Part shown: piece by piece, positions 1 through 11,633 of the stretch
Numbering within the stretch: position 1 is the first letter of the stretch
Layout: each line of letters starts with the position of its first letter
Assembly: GCA_015698045.1 (NCBI GenBank)
Contig: BLAL01000215.1
Coordinates: 1,364,001 to 1,428,000, forward strand
Length of the DNA: 64,000 nt
Reading direction: 5' to 3'
From: Rhizophagus clarus
Taxonomy: Eukaryota; Glomeromycota; Glomeromycetes; Glomerales; Glomeraceae
Notes under the pieces: generated by a model
Told to the model about the DNA's origin: nothing
The model's database searches: none
What the model saw: the letters and a program-made list of their open reading frames with translations, nothing else
Made by a program: the position numbers and the translations under genes

Positions 1-85
1 AGAAAATAAAGGGTGTGACACCGGGTGACAAATATTTTACTATGATCACGTGATTCTGCTCCGCTTTAGATGTCCCCCAAATATG
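1..85. repeat. Dispersed repeat copy with CACGTG palindrome
   Basis: This stretch closely resembles 61040-61130 in the same orientation. Shared blocks include GGGTGACA, GACAAATATT, ATCACGTGATT and CTCCGCTTT. The core ATCACGTGAT is a perfect palindrome. It is probably the end of a transposable element that interrupts the decayed gene here. Confidence 0.55.
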
Positions 86-842
86 TAAATTCTTTAATGT
101 AGCTCGAAGTAGTGGTACTATTATATCTATGACATAAGTACCTTTACTTTATTTACTACGAAATTCGCTAGTTGTAAATGCTGGATTATTCCAAATTTCT
201 GCACTAAATATAACTTATTGATGAATCTATGACATAAAAATCATTATGAATTATAAATATCAGGGAAATATAAAAAAACTTACAGTATGTTAAGTATCTG
301 TTCTATTTTTTTTTCCAATTCAGGACCAGTTTCTTTCTATGTTTTATTATGTATAGCATTTCTAAAATTATTTGAAGTATATTTCCTACGAAAATTATTT
401 GTAAATTCCTCACACTTAGAAATAATTTCTCTAGAAAATTCACATTTCATTCTCTTACGCAGTTCCTAAAGAAATAAATAATTCCTTATAAAAGACAAGA
501 TTATATGAAGCGTCTCTGGCTATATATTTACTGAAATATATTTACCAAAAAATAACGCTTCTGTCTTGTTTTTAAGTTTTACACTAATGGGGATTCATCA
601 CTAAGAACTGTGCTTGCCTCCAGATCATACCATGTAAGATCAGATTTGATACTTTCTAAATTTTTTTTGATGCTATCATAAAGAGATGCATCCAGCTTTG
701 TTAGTGAAGAACTAAGTTTTAATTTTGACACTCTGATATTTTGATCTATCTCTTCCTGCATATAATCTAAAAATGCTTCTTGAAGGGTATTTAGTACCTT
801 TATTGCTTTTAAACTGATGATACTTCTATATCTATTTTCCAT
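1..842 (-). pseudogene. Decayed three-exon gene of unrecognised fungal family
   Basis: Read on the minus strand, three exons join in phase: 842-585, 465-284 and 203 down to about 85, with GT-AG introns 466-584 and 204-283. The first exon starts with ATG at 842 and encodes a helical, Lys/Glu-rich N-terminus (MENRYRSIISLKAI...). The second exon has an in-frame TAG at 337-339 and the third a TAA at 149-151; both are explained by CAG or CAA mutating to a stop. The frame stays open to base 1, but the last ~85 bases belong to a dispersed repeat found again near 61045, so the original coding sequence is probably cut there. The third exon resembles a Rhizophagus-expanded family I know only as hypothetical proteins, so no function is assigned. 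The 3' end lies outside the window. Confidence 0.5.
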
Positions 843-1442
843 CTACAGCAGATAGAATTCACGCGAATAAATATATGCCACTAATATATGTCACTAAACA
901 TTGTATATGCTACTAAATTCTGTAATACCACTAAATTCTGCACGTGTAATCAGATACTAACAATCTCTGAGCTTTATCATTTAGCTAAATTGACCATACA
1001 CAATCAGATGGGAGCAGAAATCTTCGATATATAGATGAACCAAGTTTATGAACACATTACTTATCTGGACTGGCATTCCCCAATCTTTAGCAATGACCAA
1101 CTAAATACAAGTTCATTTATTTGTTGTAATTTCATCATTATATGCTAATAAATAATCCATATAAAAGAATATTACAAACTTGTAGTAGAATTTCTAACAC
1201 CTTAGTCTTTTGCTCAAGATTATCTATTTTTATCAAAAATGATAATAATATAAACATAAATTTTCTATACTACCTTTTTAAATGTTACTATTTCTCACAT
1301 TCTCTTCATATTGAGAGAGAGATAAAAGAAATATGCAAGGTACTTTTATGCTAACACTAAGCTGAAAAAATTTTATGTTTAAGAGTAAGACATACGGAAT
1401 GTGCATTATAGATCTTAACATTACAAAGACATTGGAGAATAT
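843..1442. other. Intergenic AT-rich stretch, no gene seen
   Basis: No convincing coding frame was found. The stretch ends in the TAT target duplication (1440-1442) of the adjacent CACTA element. Confidence 0.5.
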
Positions 1443-1859
1443 CACTAGTCAAAAAAGGAATATTCGGCCTTAATGAAATTCGGCCTATATTCGACCAAAA
1501 TTAAAATTATTCGACCTCAATTAGTAATGATCTATGATTAAACATATATTTGACGTTGTTGAATCATAGTCGAATAGTGTATATTAATTGAGCGTCACGT
1601 CACGTATCACATAACTAATTAAAGCTTAAAAAAAGACTAAATTTAATGTTCTAAAACTTCTTTCCTTTTTCCTTCACCATTTTCTTTTGTTTTTTACCTC
1701 CTTTCATCCTTTCCCTATTTTTATCTTTCCCCCTTCTTTCTTTTTCTTCCCTTCATATTTTCTTTTATCTTTCCCTTTTCCTTCCCTTTCTTAATTTCTC
1801 TTTTTCCACTTCTCCCGCACTTTCTTTAAAAAATCCTTAACGAAATAGCTCATTTTAAG

Positions 1860-2760
1860 CAGATATTTTGGTCTCCTTTGGACGTGAAATTTCATGGTAA
1901 TAATTTTTTTTCTTTAACTACTCTTAATTTAACGAACAGCTTCTAAAAGTTTGGTTACTTCTTTTTATTTAGTATTCTCTCAGATCTCTTCCTTGGATCT
2001 AGGTGAGTGAAATTGTTTTTTCTTTTAACTTTAAACGAACTTTATTAACAGTTCATTTTTTTTTGCAGGCAATCAGTTCTTTGACATTAGGGGCCATTTC
2101 TTTTTGCGGTTCTTTGGACGTGGTGTTTCAGTAAGAGTTGTAAAGTTTAATTTTTTTATTCTATGACTTCTAAAGGACAGTTAATAATTTCATTTTTTTT
2201 TCATTTTTTTTTAGACGGTTGGCTTTTTAATAGGATCTTGGGAGTATCTTTTGTTTTTTTTCATTTCTTTTAGACGGTTGGCTCTTTGGTAAGATCTCGG
2301 GAGTATCTTTTCATTTTATTTTGATGTTTTATGACATTTACTAATGACTCATTTTTACTCTTTTTTAGATGGCTAACTCTTCAGTTTATATAGGATTTCG
2401 GTGAGTATTTTAATTTTTTCGTTTTATTTTGTGGTTTTTATAACGTTTATTAACAACTTGTTTTACTCCTTTTAGATAGTTGATACTCGTGTAGAATTTG
2501 GTAGCAACGAGACGGTTTTAACAACTTGGCTTTTAGTGAGTTTTAATATTTTTTTTTTATTTTTAATTAAATTTATTTTTTTAATGAATCATGTATTAAT
2601 ATTTTTGATTATTTTAATTATAGATGGCTAATTTTCAACATCTTTGATATAATTTTGGTAAGATGAAATATTCAGTTTATTTATTTAACGAAATGATTAC
2701 TAACATTTCAATTCTCTATTTTTTTTAGGCGAGTTCAGTTTTTTTGACGTAAGAATTCGG
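1860..2760 (+). repeat. Degenerate exon-like repeat units inside CACTA element
   Basis: Short GC-richer segments recur behind T-rich tracts ending in TAG. They contain variants of 'acggttggctctttg' and 'ggatctcgggagtat', and some are followed by GTGAGT or GTAAGA. They look like diverged forerunners of the regular array at 2760-3640. No continuous protein frame was found. Confidence 0.45.
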
Positions 2761-3640
2761 CAAGTATTTTTTTTTTAAAAAATTTCTTTCGCCTTTTGAA
2801 AAATAATTACTAATTTATTTTTTCTTTTTTTTTAGATAATTTGTTCTTCAGTTCTCTGGACGCGAAATTTGACAAGAATGATCTTTGACGAACTTCTGAT
2901 CTTTGGATGTGTGAATTTGATGGTGTGTTTTTTTAATGCAAGAATTTGGCGAGTATTTTTTTTAAGATTTCTTTCGCCTTTTGAAAAATAATTACTAATT
3001 TATTTTTTCTTTTTTTTAGGCAGTTTGTTCCTCGGCTCTCTGGACGCAAAATTCGACAAGAATAATCTTTGACAAACCTCTGATCTTTGGATGTGTGGAT
3101 TTGATGGTGTGTTTTTTTAATGCAAGAATTTGGCGAGTATTTTTTTTTTAAGATTTCTTTCGCCTTTTGAAAAATAATTACTAATTTATTTTTTCTTTTT
3201 TTTTAGGCAGTTTGTTCTTCAGCTCTTTGGACGCAAAATTCGACAAGAATGATCTTTGACGAACCTCCGATCTTTGGATGTGTGGATTTGATGATGTGTT
3301 TTTTAATGCAAGAATTCAGCGAGTATTTTTTTTTAAGATTTCTTTCGCCTTTTGAAAAATAATTACTAATTTATTTTTTCTTTTTTTTTAAGCAGTTTGT
3401 TCTTTGACTCTCTGGACACAAAATTTGACAAGAATGATCTTTGACGAACCTCCAATTTTTGGATGTGTGGATTTGATGGTGTGTTTTTTTAATGCAAGAA
3501 TTCAGCGAATATGTTTTTTTTAAGATTTCTTTCGCCTTTTAAAAAATAATTACTAATTTATTTTTTCTTTTTTTTTAGACAGTTTATTCTTCGGCTCTCT
3601 GGACGCAAAATTTGACAAGAATGATTTAGGATTTTTTAGG
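2760..3640 (+). repeat. Tandem repeat, five ~187-bp units with splice-like borders
   Basis: The block starting (G/A)CAGTTTGTTC recurs at about 2836, 3020, 3207, 3392 and 3579, a spacing of 184-187 bp. Each block follows a long T-rich tract ending in AG, resembling a 3' splice site, and contains CTCTCTGGACGCAAAATT and TGATCTTTGACGAAC variants. An 87-nt segment, a multiple of three, separates the AG from a GTGTGT that could serve as a weak donor. Whether it is ever spliced is unknown. Confidence 0.75.
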
Positions 3641-4070
3641 ATACTTGATTGTGCAGATGATGGTTGTGGATATAATGGCGGATAGATTAATGTGAATAAT
3701 AACAAGTGATAATATATAGATAGATAAATGTTAGATAGATTTTTATATAATATTATAATATGTAGCTATAAATAAAATGTTAATAAAACCTATTATTTGA
3801 TCTTGAAAAACCTCTAGTTCGACCTATTTATCAATTATATTCGGATTACATATAGTAGTCGAATATAGTTTTTTTTAGGGTCGAATAAATATGTAATAAT
3901 GTCCTAATATAGGTAAAATGATGGTTGAATTTTCTTTCTGAATTTGAAATGATTGGCACCCTAAATGCGCCAAAAAAATCGACCTCAATTTGACATAGGT
4001 TAGATCGTCATTTGACCTATATTCGACCTGGTCAAATTTAGGCCGAATTGTCCTTTTTTGACTAGTGTAT

Positions 4071-4671
4071 ACATATATATACTTTTTTTCTTTATTTCAC
4101 TTGCTTAATCACTCAATAATAAAAATCTAATAATATTATATAAATATACTCTGGTCAAAATCTAATAGGAATAGCCTGTAGTTCTGGAGAAAATAAACTT
4201 ATAAATAAATGCTATTCAGATAGATAGGAAAAAAATTTGAAATATTTTTGGGGATCAATTTCTTGTGTGAAAATTAATTTATCGTACAAGTAATCACATA
4301 AAGTTATAGATGATTTGTGGTGTATCAATCATTACATCATATACACTTTAATAAGGATCAAAAATATATTAATTTATGTCACACATATCTACATACATTG
4401 TAGCTAGACAATATATTATTTTATTAAGATAATATTCAGAAAATTTAGCATACAATCACAATTATTATTTAAATCTGTGAAATTTATAGTAATATTCTTC
4501 CTGTAAATATGATATATGTATTTTAATAGCAAAATGAATATAGGATTTATTTCTGATGGATAAATCTTATATGCCTCTGAAATTCTGATGAAGTATCTAT
4601 AATTATATTTTTTATAAATACTATAATATCCAGAATTCTGTGACTATTTTAACATATCAGACCAATATGTA
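4071..4671. other. Intergenic AT-rich stretch, no gene seen
   Basis: No supported coding frame, RNA gene or repeat was identified between the CACTA element and the hAT MITE. Confidence 0.4.
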
Positions 4672-4679
4672 CTTCTAAC

Positions 4680-5075
4680 TAGGGCTTTAAATTGCAGTTT
4701 TCAGTTCTGTTTTTGGTTCCAGCCCATAAAATTTTACTGAAAACATTTTTCAGTTACTGAAAATTGTTTTCAGATAGAACTTTTACTGAAAAAGTTTTCA
4801 GTTAAAAAACATTTACCGAAAATAGTTATAGTTTAAAAAAACCAGTTCAGTTTCAGGTTTCAGTTCCAAAAAAACTAAACTAACTGGACTGAACAAAACA
4901 CTTCAAAATAAAGTGTTTTTGGTAAGTGATTTTAATTGAAAATATTTTTGGTTAATATTCTATCTGAAAATATATTTCAGTAAATATTTTAAACTGAAAA
5001 ATACTTTTGGTAAAATCTTATGATCAGATTTGGCTAGAACTGAAATAGAATTGAACTGAACCATTTAGAGCTCTA
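4680..5075. mobile_element. hAT-type MITE with 8-bp target duplication
   Basis: The octamer CTTCTAAC flanks the element (4672-4679 and 5076-5083), matching the 8-bp duplication of hAT elements. The ends are imperfect inverted repeats: TAGGGCTTTAAATTG on the left and CCATTTAGAGCTCTA on the right. The interior is a low-complexity run of TTTTCAGT and ACTGAAAA motifs in both orientations. There is no coding capacity. Confidence 0.7.
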
Positions 5076-5691
5076 CTTCTAACAATTATATAATCTTACT
5101 GATATAATAATTTATTAATAAGTATTAATGTTACAAAATCTAATCGTTTTCATAATTAGACTCTCTTCTCGTATATCCAATCATTTTTCGCTGAAAAGCA
5201 ATAATTATTATACCAAATTTGTCCTGAAGGATGATATCACCATTCATTTTTCATACCTAAAAACTTTCTATCATTAGGAATAGCATCATTTCTTACTATC
5301 TTTCAAATATTTTTTGCCAAAGATTCAGGTCTCTTCTTGTAATTCCTATAAGCTTACTGGATAATGGTTGCATAGAAATTTTCAAATAGATAGTTATATT
5401 ATCTCGCAATCAAGAATTCCCAAGAGTATTTCATTGAACTTTCTGAACTTCTCGAAAAATACTTTATTAATATAGTTATATAGTATATTGAAAGATCTAA
5501 CTCGCAGGTAGTACATTTCACAATTATACTAAGTGATCATACATGTAGATTATATAGCTATTCATTTTACAAAAAAATAAAGTATAAGTTATATTTGGCT
5601 AAATATAATTAAGATACATAATGTTAATATTCAGTTGAAAGATATTACAAAACACCTTAATGGTTAAGTTTATTTTCTTTCTGCATTTTTT

Positions 5692-6727
5692 TCACATAAA
5701 ATCAAAATACGCTTTAGCAAAATCACCCAAAGTAGTCCTGCTAGAAATATTGGACATAATTGATTGATCATTCCAAAGATTTCTAAACTTAGATGCACTT
5801 GCACTACATTGCATGGGGTATCTTTCAAGACCACCCATTAATGTAATAGACTTTTGTGGCAATAAAAGAGGAGTTGACCCATTTAATGTTTTATATTGTG
5901 CATAATTTTCATAACTAGCCATAAAATTCACATCATGATCATATGATACTAATGCCAACTTATTCTTTTCTGAGTGTGAAGTTGATTGGGAGAAAAGTTC
6001 TAGACAGAGACAATTAATTTTAGCCTCTTCTTGTAATATGTATTGTTTATATTGCTAGATCTTAAATTCCATTATATCAATAGATTTGAGAATTTCATTT
6101 CTTCTTACATGTTCATTTGAAATAGTATTTTCAGAAATACATCTCTTCAAGTGGTTATCTTGATTGTGATGATTATATACATACCCTCTAGCAGTGTTGT
6201 ATGTCTGTGGCTTTTTTTGGCTGTCCTGGACACATCCACGTACTGTCTGTACTCTTTTGTAACTTGAAAAACTCTACAAAAATTATATGTATTTATGTGT
6301 AATAGATATTAAAATACTTTTGCTGAGTAACGAAATAGGTTATCATAATAAAATTTTGTAGGGATTATCATTTCTTTTTTGTGTAACCTGTCCTGGACAT
6401 TGTCCCATGACAACACTGCCCTCTAGGTATGAAAACTAAGGCATTACAATATATATAATTGGTTGGATGGCCAGTGTGAACTTTATCATTTTCATACATC
6501 TTTCCACACATTATAATATATCCATTCTTAGAAAGGATTCTTGGATTCTCTTCAAGTATTTTTCTAAATGGATCACGGATACGAGAACACCACATTTCTG
6601 GTGTTTTGTAATCATGTCTTTTTGTTAAAGATAATATTGCATCAAGTATTCTTATATATTCTGCAGAGCCTCCATAAGAATTGTTTGCATCAATTAGCTT
6701 AGAATATGTTTTACTATCTAAATCCAT
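5692..6727 (-). pseudogene. Decayed gene of unknown function
   Basis: Two coding blocks lie on the minus strand. The 5' block (6727-6368, 119 residues from ATG) is hydrophilic, with a Cys/His-containing end (IYCNALVFIPRGQCCHG). The 3' block runs from about 6275 to 5692; it is one open frame except for a TAG at 6055-6057 that would be CAG (Gln) if unmutated. The 6276-6367 gap looks like an intron with acceptor TTTTTGTAG, but I could not place the donor with matching phase. The protein is not recognised. No membrane segment or known catalytic motif is visible. Confidence 0.5.
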
Positions 6728-6965
6728 AATACTGTTTTAGTAGATTATAACAGATTATAGTGATTTATAGCATTTTTAGCAATTTTAATGACTTATAATG
6801 ATTTATAGCAAGTATAATATAATAAAATACCAGATTCATTTTTGTTCGATTACGACCTTGTTCAAAGAACTACATTTTTTTCCTGATGTCGATTCGGTTA
6901 AATTAGATCCGAGCCAATAAACGGCCAAATTATCACATGCGGAAATCTCCCACACCAAATTCTTT

Positions 6966-6974
6966 TATAAATAG
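6966..6974 (+). promoter_or_regulatory. TATA-like box upstream of the Crinkler gene
   Basis: TATAAATAG occurs in a comparatively GC-rich promoter-like context about 700 bp before the Crinkler start codon. A second TATAAATA lies near 7495. Which, if either, is used cannot be told from sequence. Confidence 0.3.
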
Positions 6975-7666
6975 CCCCATAGCCCCACGATTTTTCAATA
7001 ATATTTATTCAGTAATTTTGGGTAATTTTTGATATTTGGTGTTTTTTTTAATTATTTTAATTATTTTGTCATTTTATACGTTCAATATTGGCATGTCATT
7101 CGAATGACCTTAAACGAATTCAAATAGCCCTAGTTTTACTATAAAGTTTAAAGCGTTGTCCATTAGATTAAATAATAATATTCTTAAATTCCGGCCAACA
7201 TAACAAATTCATCATTAATTATTACCAAATCTGCGCACGAAAATTCAGTCATAACGTAGAATTTTTCTGGGCTTCACCGGACATTTTGGCGCTGATAAAT
7301 TTTTTCGAACAGTATTATTTATACCGAGGAATTTGTCGTAATTACGTAATTAACAAAGATGACCGATTCAGTGAGAACTGAACCCCACCTAAGTTTCACC
7401 AAGATCATAGATCACTAACCATTAGAATCGTAACTCCTTATAAAGTATCTAGAATATTTCGTCATCATATATCAACCGATCTTTCCCGATTTAATATAAA
7501 TACGATATGAATCAATCAGGCGGTTCATCAGTACAAACTGAAATCTTCTCACCCGAAAATATAAGATTTCATACAAAATATACAAAAAGGTCTTTATTTT
7601 ATATCATACTGAAAAGTCGATTTTTTAGAACCTTGTTTTTAACCCTCGATTTTCACCAGAATCATA

Positions 7667-9841
7667 ATGTTTTGTTTTGTAGTAGGTACCAATCTTAGTA
7701 GCGTCTTTGAAGTTGAAGGCAACGCAGGAATGAGCGTTTCGAGATTCAAAGTTATGATCTACGAGATGAATAAGAACGATTTCGAAGACAAAAAATTTGA
7801 TGCCAACAAGTTGAACCTATGGTTGGTGGATATTCCTTACGATACAGAGAACGTTAAACTGAGAAAACTTCAAAGCAGATCCCGTGATATGGATGAAGAA
7901 AATATTATTGAAGAACTCGGAGGTAAAAAGTTGTCTCCAGTTGATGATATTGGCGACTTCTTTACGAATGACTCCAAGAATATCCGTATCATCGTACAAC
8001 CTCCGGCCACTACTAGTGAATGTCTCCTAATGATTTACCTATCGAACAAAGATAATTTTTTTCTATACAATGTATTGACCACCTTTATCTCTGCTTACGT
8101 TTTGTATTAGATCAAGGGCACACTGATGTATCTCGTGTCATTGCAAACCTTGGCTATCTGCCTCGACAAGGTATATATAAGTTGGTGTTCTTTAATAGCA
8201 GTGTTTTATTTCTAACTATCAGTCTTTTTCAGGTGGCCTTGGTGGTACGTTGCTACCTACTGATCTGAAAGTGGGATCTACCAATGAAGGTGTTAATCTT
8301 AATGATCCTGACACCAATCCAAGATTTGATATCATAAAACCTTTGGTCAATGAGCTTATAAATAAAAAAGTCATACTTGTTCGGGCACCTCCCTTCTCTG
8401 GAAAAACGTCAACAGCTCAAATTTTGGAGCACTCCTTGGTTAATGCGCCAGAATACTCACATTATAGAATAATTCGAATTTCGTTGATTTGGGGAGGAGG
8501 TATCAATTGGGATAATTTTGGAGAGATGTGGGCGGAAATTGTTGGTGTAACTTGGAAAGAGTGGATACGTCATTGCAATAAAATTCCATCAATTTTGATA
8601 GTAGATGAGGCTCAATTGATTTACTCGGATAAAGAAATAGCTGGCAATAACGGAAAAACTGCAGATCAATTCTGGATGGTTATTAAAAGTCTCCTTCAGG
8701 AAGTAACAGGTATAAATATTATAATGTTTGCGGCCTATGGATATAGAAGTTCTAACCATTCAGGACTCTCGACTCCCGTCAAATTACCGAGAAAACATTG
8801 CAAAAGTCTTATTGATATCAATTTTTCCTCGAGCGAGTTAAAAACATATGTTGATATGTTCTGTAGTAATTACTTCTTAAATTAGATCAGCAAAGCATCT
8901 TAGAATTATATAAATATATCCAAACGGTAACAGAAGGACATGCGGGTTTGGTTCGCCACATCTTGGTGTCTATAGAAGATGCAATGAAGAAGCGAATTAA
9001 TACTAATTGCCTAACCTGGGAAGCGATATTCAAGTACTTAAATTCAAAGGATTTTGATACATCTATCTATATCAACTGCCGTGCTGTACCAAATGTTTCA
9101 TTACTTAAAGAGAATAAGAAGCGATTAGAATTATGTGAGGATACCTATTTAAATGGAAAAGTTTCTTTCTCAATAGATAACCCGGATCCAGATGCTTTAT
9201 ATCTAATCAAAACTGGAACCCTTATGGTTGTGGATGATAAATATCTAACTTTTGCAGCGCCACTTCTTAAGCGGTCATTTTTTCAGCAAAATTACGGAGT
9301 TGATGATAGTATCGATATTACTCCTACAGATTTGTATCATTTTATTGTGAAGATTTTCACGGCAATGTGTAATGAAATAAGTGGGAAAATTTTAAGAGAA
9401 ACGCTTGGATTTGGATCTGACGGAAGAATCCTGGAACAAACGTGGCAGAAGGAATTTTATAGAATCGGTACACGGGTATTGGGAAGGAATCATTTTTTGT
9501 CACGTGAAGTAGGTTCAGTTTTTGGATGTGAAGGAAAGGTAGATTTCTACGTGGACAAGTTAGACTGGGCGATAGAACTTTTGAGAGATGGTGAAGATAT
9601 GGTAAAGCACAAAGCAAGATTTGAACCTTTAAGCGGGGAATATAAAGAGATTGTAAAATATGCAAAGAATATAGCTATTATTGATATTCGCAGTATAGGT
9701 ATTGTTGATACTCGCAGCGAAGCAAAAAACGTTCGGAAAATGAAGGAGGATTTTATATATGTGTCATGTTCCAAAGATTTTGTTGCATTTAAGATAGAGA
9801 GTCTTGGTAAAGAAATCGTAACTATTAGTTTTCAGAATTAG
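7667..9841 (+). pseudogene. Crinkler (CRN) effector with NTPase and REase-like C-terminus; one frame break
   Basis: Likely exons are 7667-8015, 8111-8170 and 8233-8885, followed by 8886-9841; introns 8016-8110 and 8171-8232 are GT-AG and phase-consistent. The N-terminus is a CRN header (FDANKLNLWLVDIP; RIIVQPP), the ubiquitin-like domain of these secreted or translocated effectors. Next comes a P-loop NTPase with Walker A APPFSGKTS (Lys codon 8403) and Walker B ILIVDEAQ (Asp codon 8604). The C-terminus carries GKVDFYV (Asp 9542) and WAIELLRDG (Glu 9575), then DFIYVSCSKDF, resembling the restriction-endonuclease-like nuclease of CR-NTPase-REase effectors. Near 8880-8885 the frame meets a TAG while the homologous reading continues in the next frame. 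A one-base loss in AAATTAG explains this best; a 20-23-nt intron is the alternative. Otherwise there are no stops. The role is presumably symbiotic or antagonistic nuclear effector; activity is unproven. Confidence 0.85.
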
Positions 9842-10056
9842 TTTATTCTTCAATCAGTCAAAGTAATATGTAACACATTTTTTCTTTTAAAGCAAAATGC
9901 AAAATAATAATAAAAACTTTAATACTAAAGAGTAATATTAATACTTGAGAATAAGCTACGTACAATGCTTAAACAAACACATGTTTAAAAAAATCAAAGT
10001 CTTTATTACATTTTTTCGTAAAGTAGTACATTAGAGAAAAAATAAGTTTAAAGATA

Positions 10057-10166
10057 ACGGAGTAGCGGATGTTTCAAGGGAGGAATAAAGCATAAAGTAT
10101 GCCTGCCCGCCCCTAGACGTCTTTTACTATGTAAAAGTAATGGCAGTTCCTTCCCACTACTCCGCA
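10057..10166. repeat. Short inverted repeat downstream of the Crinkler gene
   Basis: ACGGAGTAGCGG at 10057 and CCACTACTCCGC at 10153 are near-perfect inverted copies around a GC-richer core (CCTGCCCGCCCC). It could be a small MITE or a structured 3' region. Function is unknown. Confidence 0.3.
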
Positions 10167-10202
10167 TTATTAACTACATTAAGTTTGCTATCTAACCATC
10201 AT

Positions 10203-10690
10203 CTAAAGTACTAATGTACCCATCCTTTTTCTTGATATTTCTCTCATAAAACCCTTGAACCGTAACCTTCTTAATATTCCCACCTAATTCGCGAATTTCC
10301 ATTGCTACATGAAGACACATTTCTTCCAAGTTAAATCATTTTTCTGCCTTAATCTTATCGAAAATTTGCTTGAATTGGGTCCAAATAGTTAAGCTAATAT
10401 CCTTGAATGTTAACCAGATGATGCACGAGATCGATTGGACGCTTCGGAGTGGTTCGATACACTCTGTTGACCAGTTTCGACCGGCTGGATTCTTCTATTG
10501 ATTGTATAACATTGAATTAATCCATTTTGGAGTGCATCAATAGAAGTATTAACTGAGGCAAAATCATTATGGCAAGCTTCTTCGATCCCATCTTTTCGGT
10601 AATTGTCCGAAGCATAGCTGAGGACCTTTTACTTTTACGCATAGTACCAGAGCATGCAATGTCCCTTTATCTTTTTTGGCATTATCAAGA
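10203..10690 (-). pseudogene. Decayed gene fragment, unrecognised
   Basis: Read on the minus strand, protein-like segments follow each other in different frames: one around 10690-10600, then RKDGIEEACHNDFASVN, then LTFKDISLTIWTQFKQIF, then MEIRELGGNIKKVTVQG up to a TAG at about 10203. The breaks look like single-base indels plus one TGA (TGG in the ancestor). The composition is that of a soluble helical protein. I do not recognise the family. It abuts a MULE transposase fragment, so an old insertion junction lies near 10690. Confidence 0.4.
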
Positions 10691-11621
10691 AACAGGTATG
10701 CAGCTGCCATCTATTTGGCCAATTATTGCATATAGCTCAAATTTAAGTGTATTGGTCTTATCTAAAAAAAAATTGTTAATTAATTATAGGAATAACAAGC
10801 AAAAAAAAAAAACATTTGTTCAAATACCTACAAGTTGCATCGATAAAGATCTCTTGATTATAAATAAGTTTATTAAAAAATGATGTAGTAAATGCAATAT
10901 ATTTAACATCTCCAATAATATCTTGCATAATTATCTCTTTGTTATTTTCTTCTAATAACAATAAACTAGATTTCAGTTGATCTGAATCTTTTTGGAATTC
11001 ATTTTTAATCATTTCAGTCCACCAAAAATGGCATTATTTCTGCGTTAAGTTGGGATTATTAATTTCTAACTGACTGAAAATTTCTGCAGGCATTTGACGA
11101 AGTTTATTTTATATAAAGCTTTCAATTTCTTGGCTTACATGAATTTTTTCTGGTCTTTCATGAATCAGATCATGGTAAAGTTGAACATTAGCAGTTTTTG
11201 AATTAATATTTATTCGAATTTTAAGTTTCCCATTGCAATTAAATTTTTCAATAGACTTTTTATCACGTTGCTTTGATAGATTTTCAATTTTTTTAGATTT
11301 TTTCACTAAGCCAGAATTTTGTGAACACTTGTAATGAAAGTTATAAATACCATCTTTTTTTAGTTGGTAATTATCATGGATTCTAGTAAAAATATTATGT
11401 TAAATCATTATTAAATGAAAAAAAAGTTTCTTATATACCTACATATAGTAATATCCATCACTTTCACATATGATATTTCTTATATTATCCACAATTTCTT
11501 TTTCTGAACCATTAAAATCTTCTATTGAAATGTTTTGAATAAATGCTATTCTCTGATCAAAACATTCAATATATTCATTCTATTCTATTGAATATATTAA
11601 TTCCTTTAATGCAGTAGACAT
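10690..11621 (-). pseudogene. Truncated MULE-type transposase
   Basis: The first exon (11621-11443) and the second (from 11382) join across a 60-nt GT-AG intron. The encoded protein has a basic, Cys-containing region (CNGKLKIRININ; HDLIHERPEKIHV), then HFWWTEM, then the start of the MULE catalytic core (EIFIDATCRY, holding the first catalytic Asp; ELYAIIGQIDGSCIPVS). The rest of the DDE domain is missing, cut at about 10690. Premature stops include a TAG in exon 1 and two TAA after IESFI and NLTQK; all are explained by CAG or CAA becoming a stop. This pattern is familiar from Mutator-like elements in mycorrhizal fungi. The element termini were not found. Confidence 0.65.
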
Positions 11622-11633
11622 CTCTATAGATGG

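Larger units (their letters stand above)
1443..4067. mobile_element. Non-autonomous CACTA (EnSpm/CMC) element
   Basis: The left end CACTAGTCAAAAAAGGA is mirrored at the right end by TCCTTTTTTGACTAGTG, and TAT flanks both sides (1440-1442, 4068-4070), the 3-bp target duplication expected for CACTA. Subterminal copies of ATTCGGCC and TTCGACCT occur in both orientations at both ends, as is typical of CACTA transposase-binding regions. The last ~280 bp (from about 3793) are nearly identical to the right end of the autonomous element at 27272-34461, so that family probably mobilised it. It has no transposase gene. The interior is occupied by tandem repeats with polypyrimidine-AG borders. Confidence 0.85.

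Noticed and set aside
2760..3640. CRISPR-like regular repeat
   Set aside because: Units are long near-identical tandem copies without variable spacers, inside a eukaryotic transposon.
7507..7698. Open frame overlapping the Crinkler start
   Set aside because: No family features; the Crinkler header begins cleanly at ATG 7667 in another frame. At most it is an upstream ORF.
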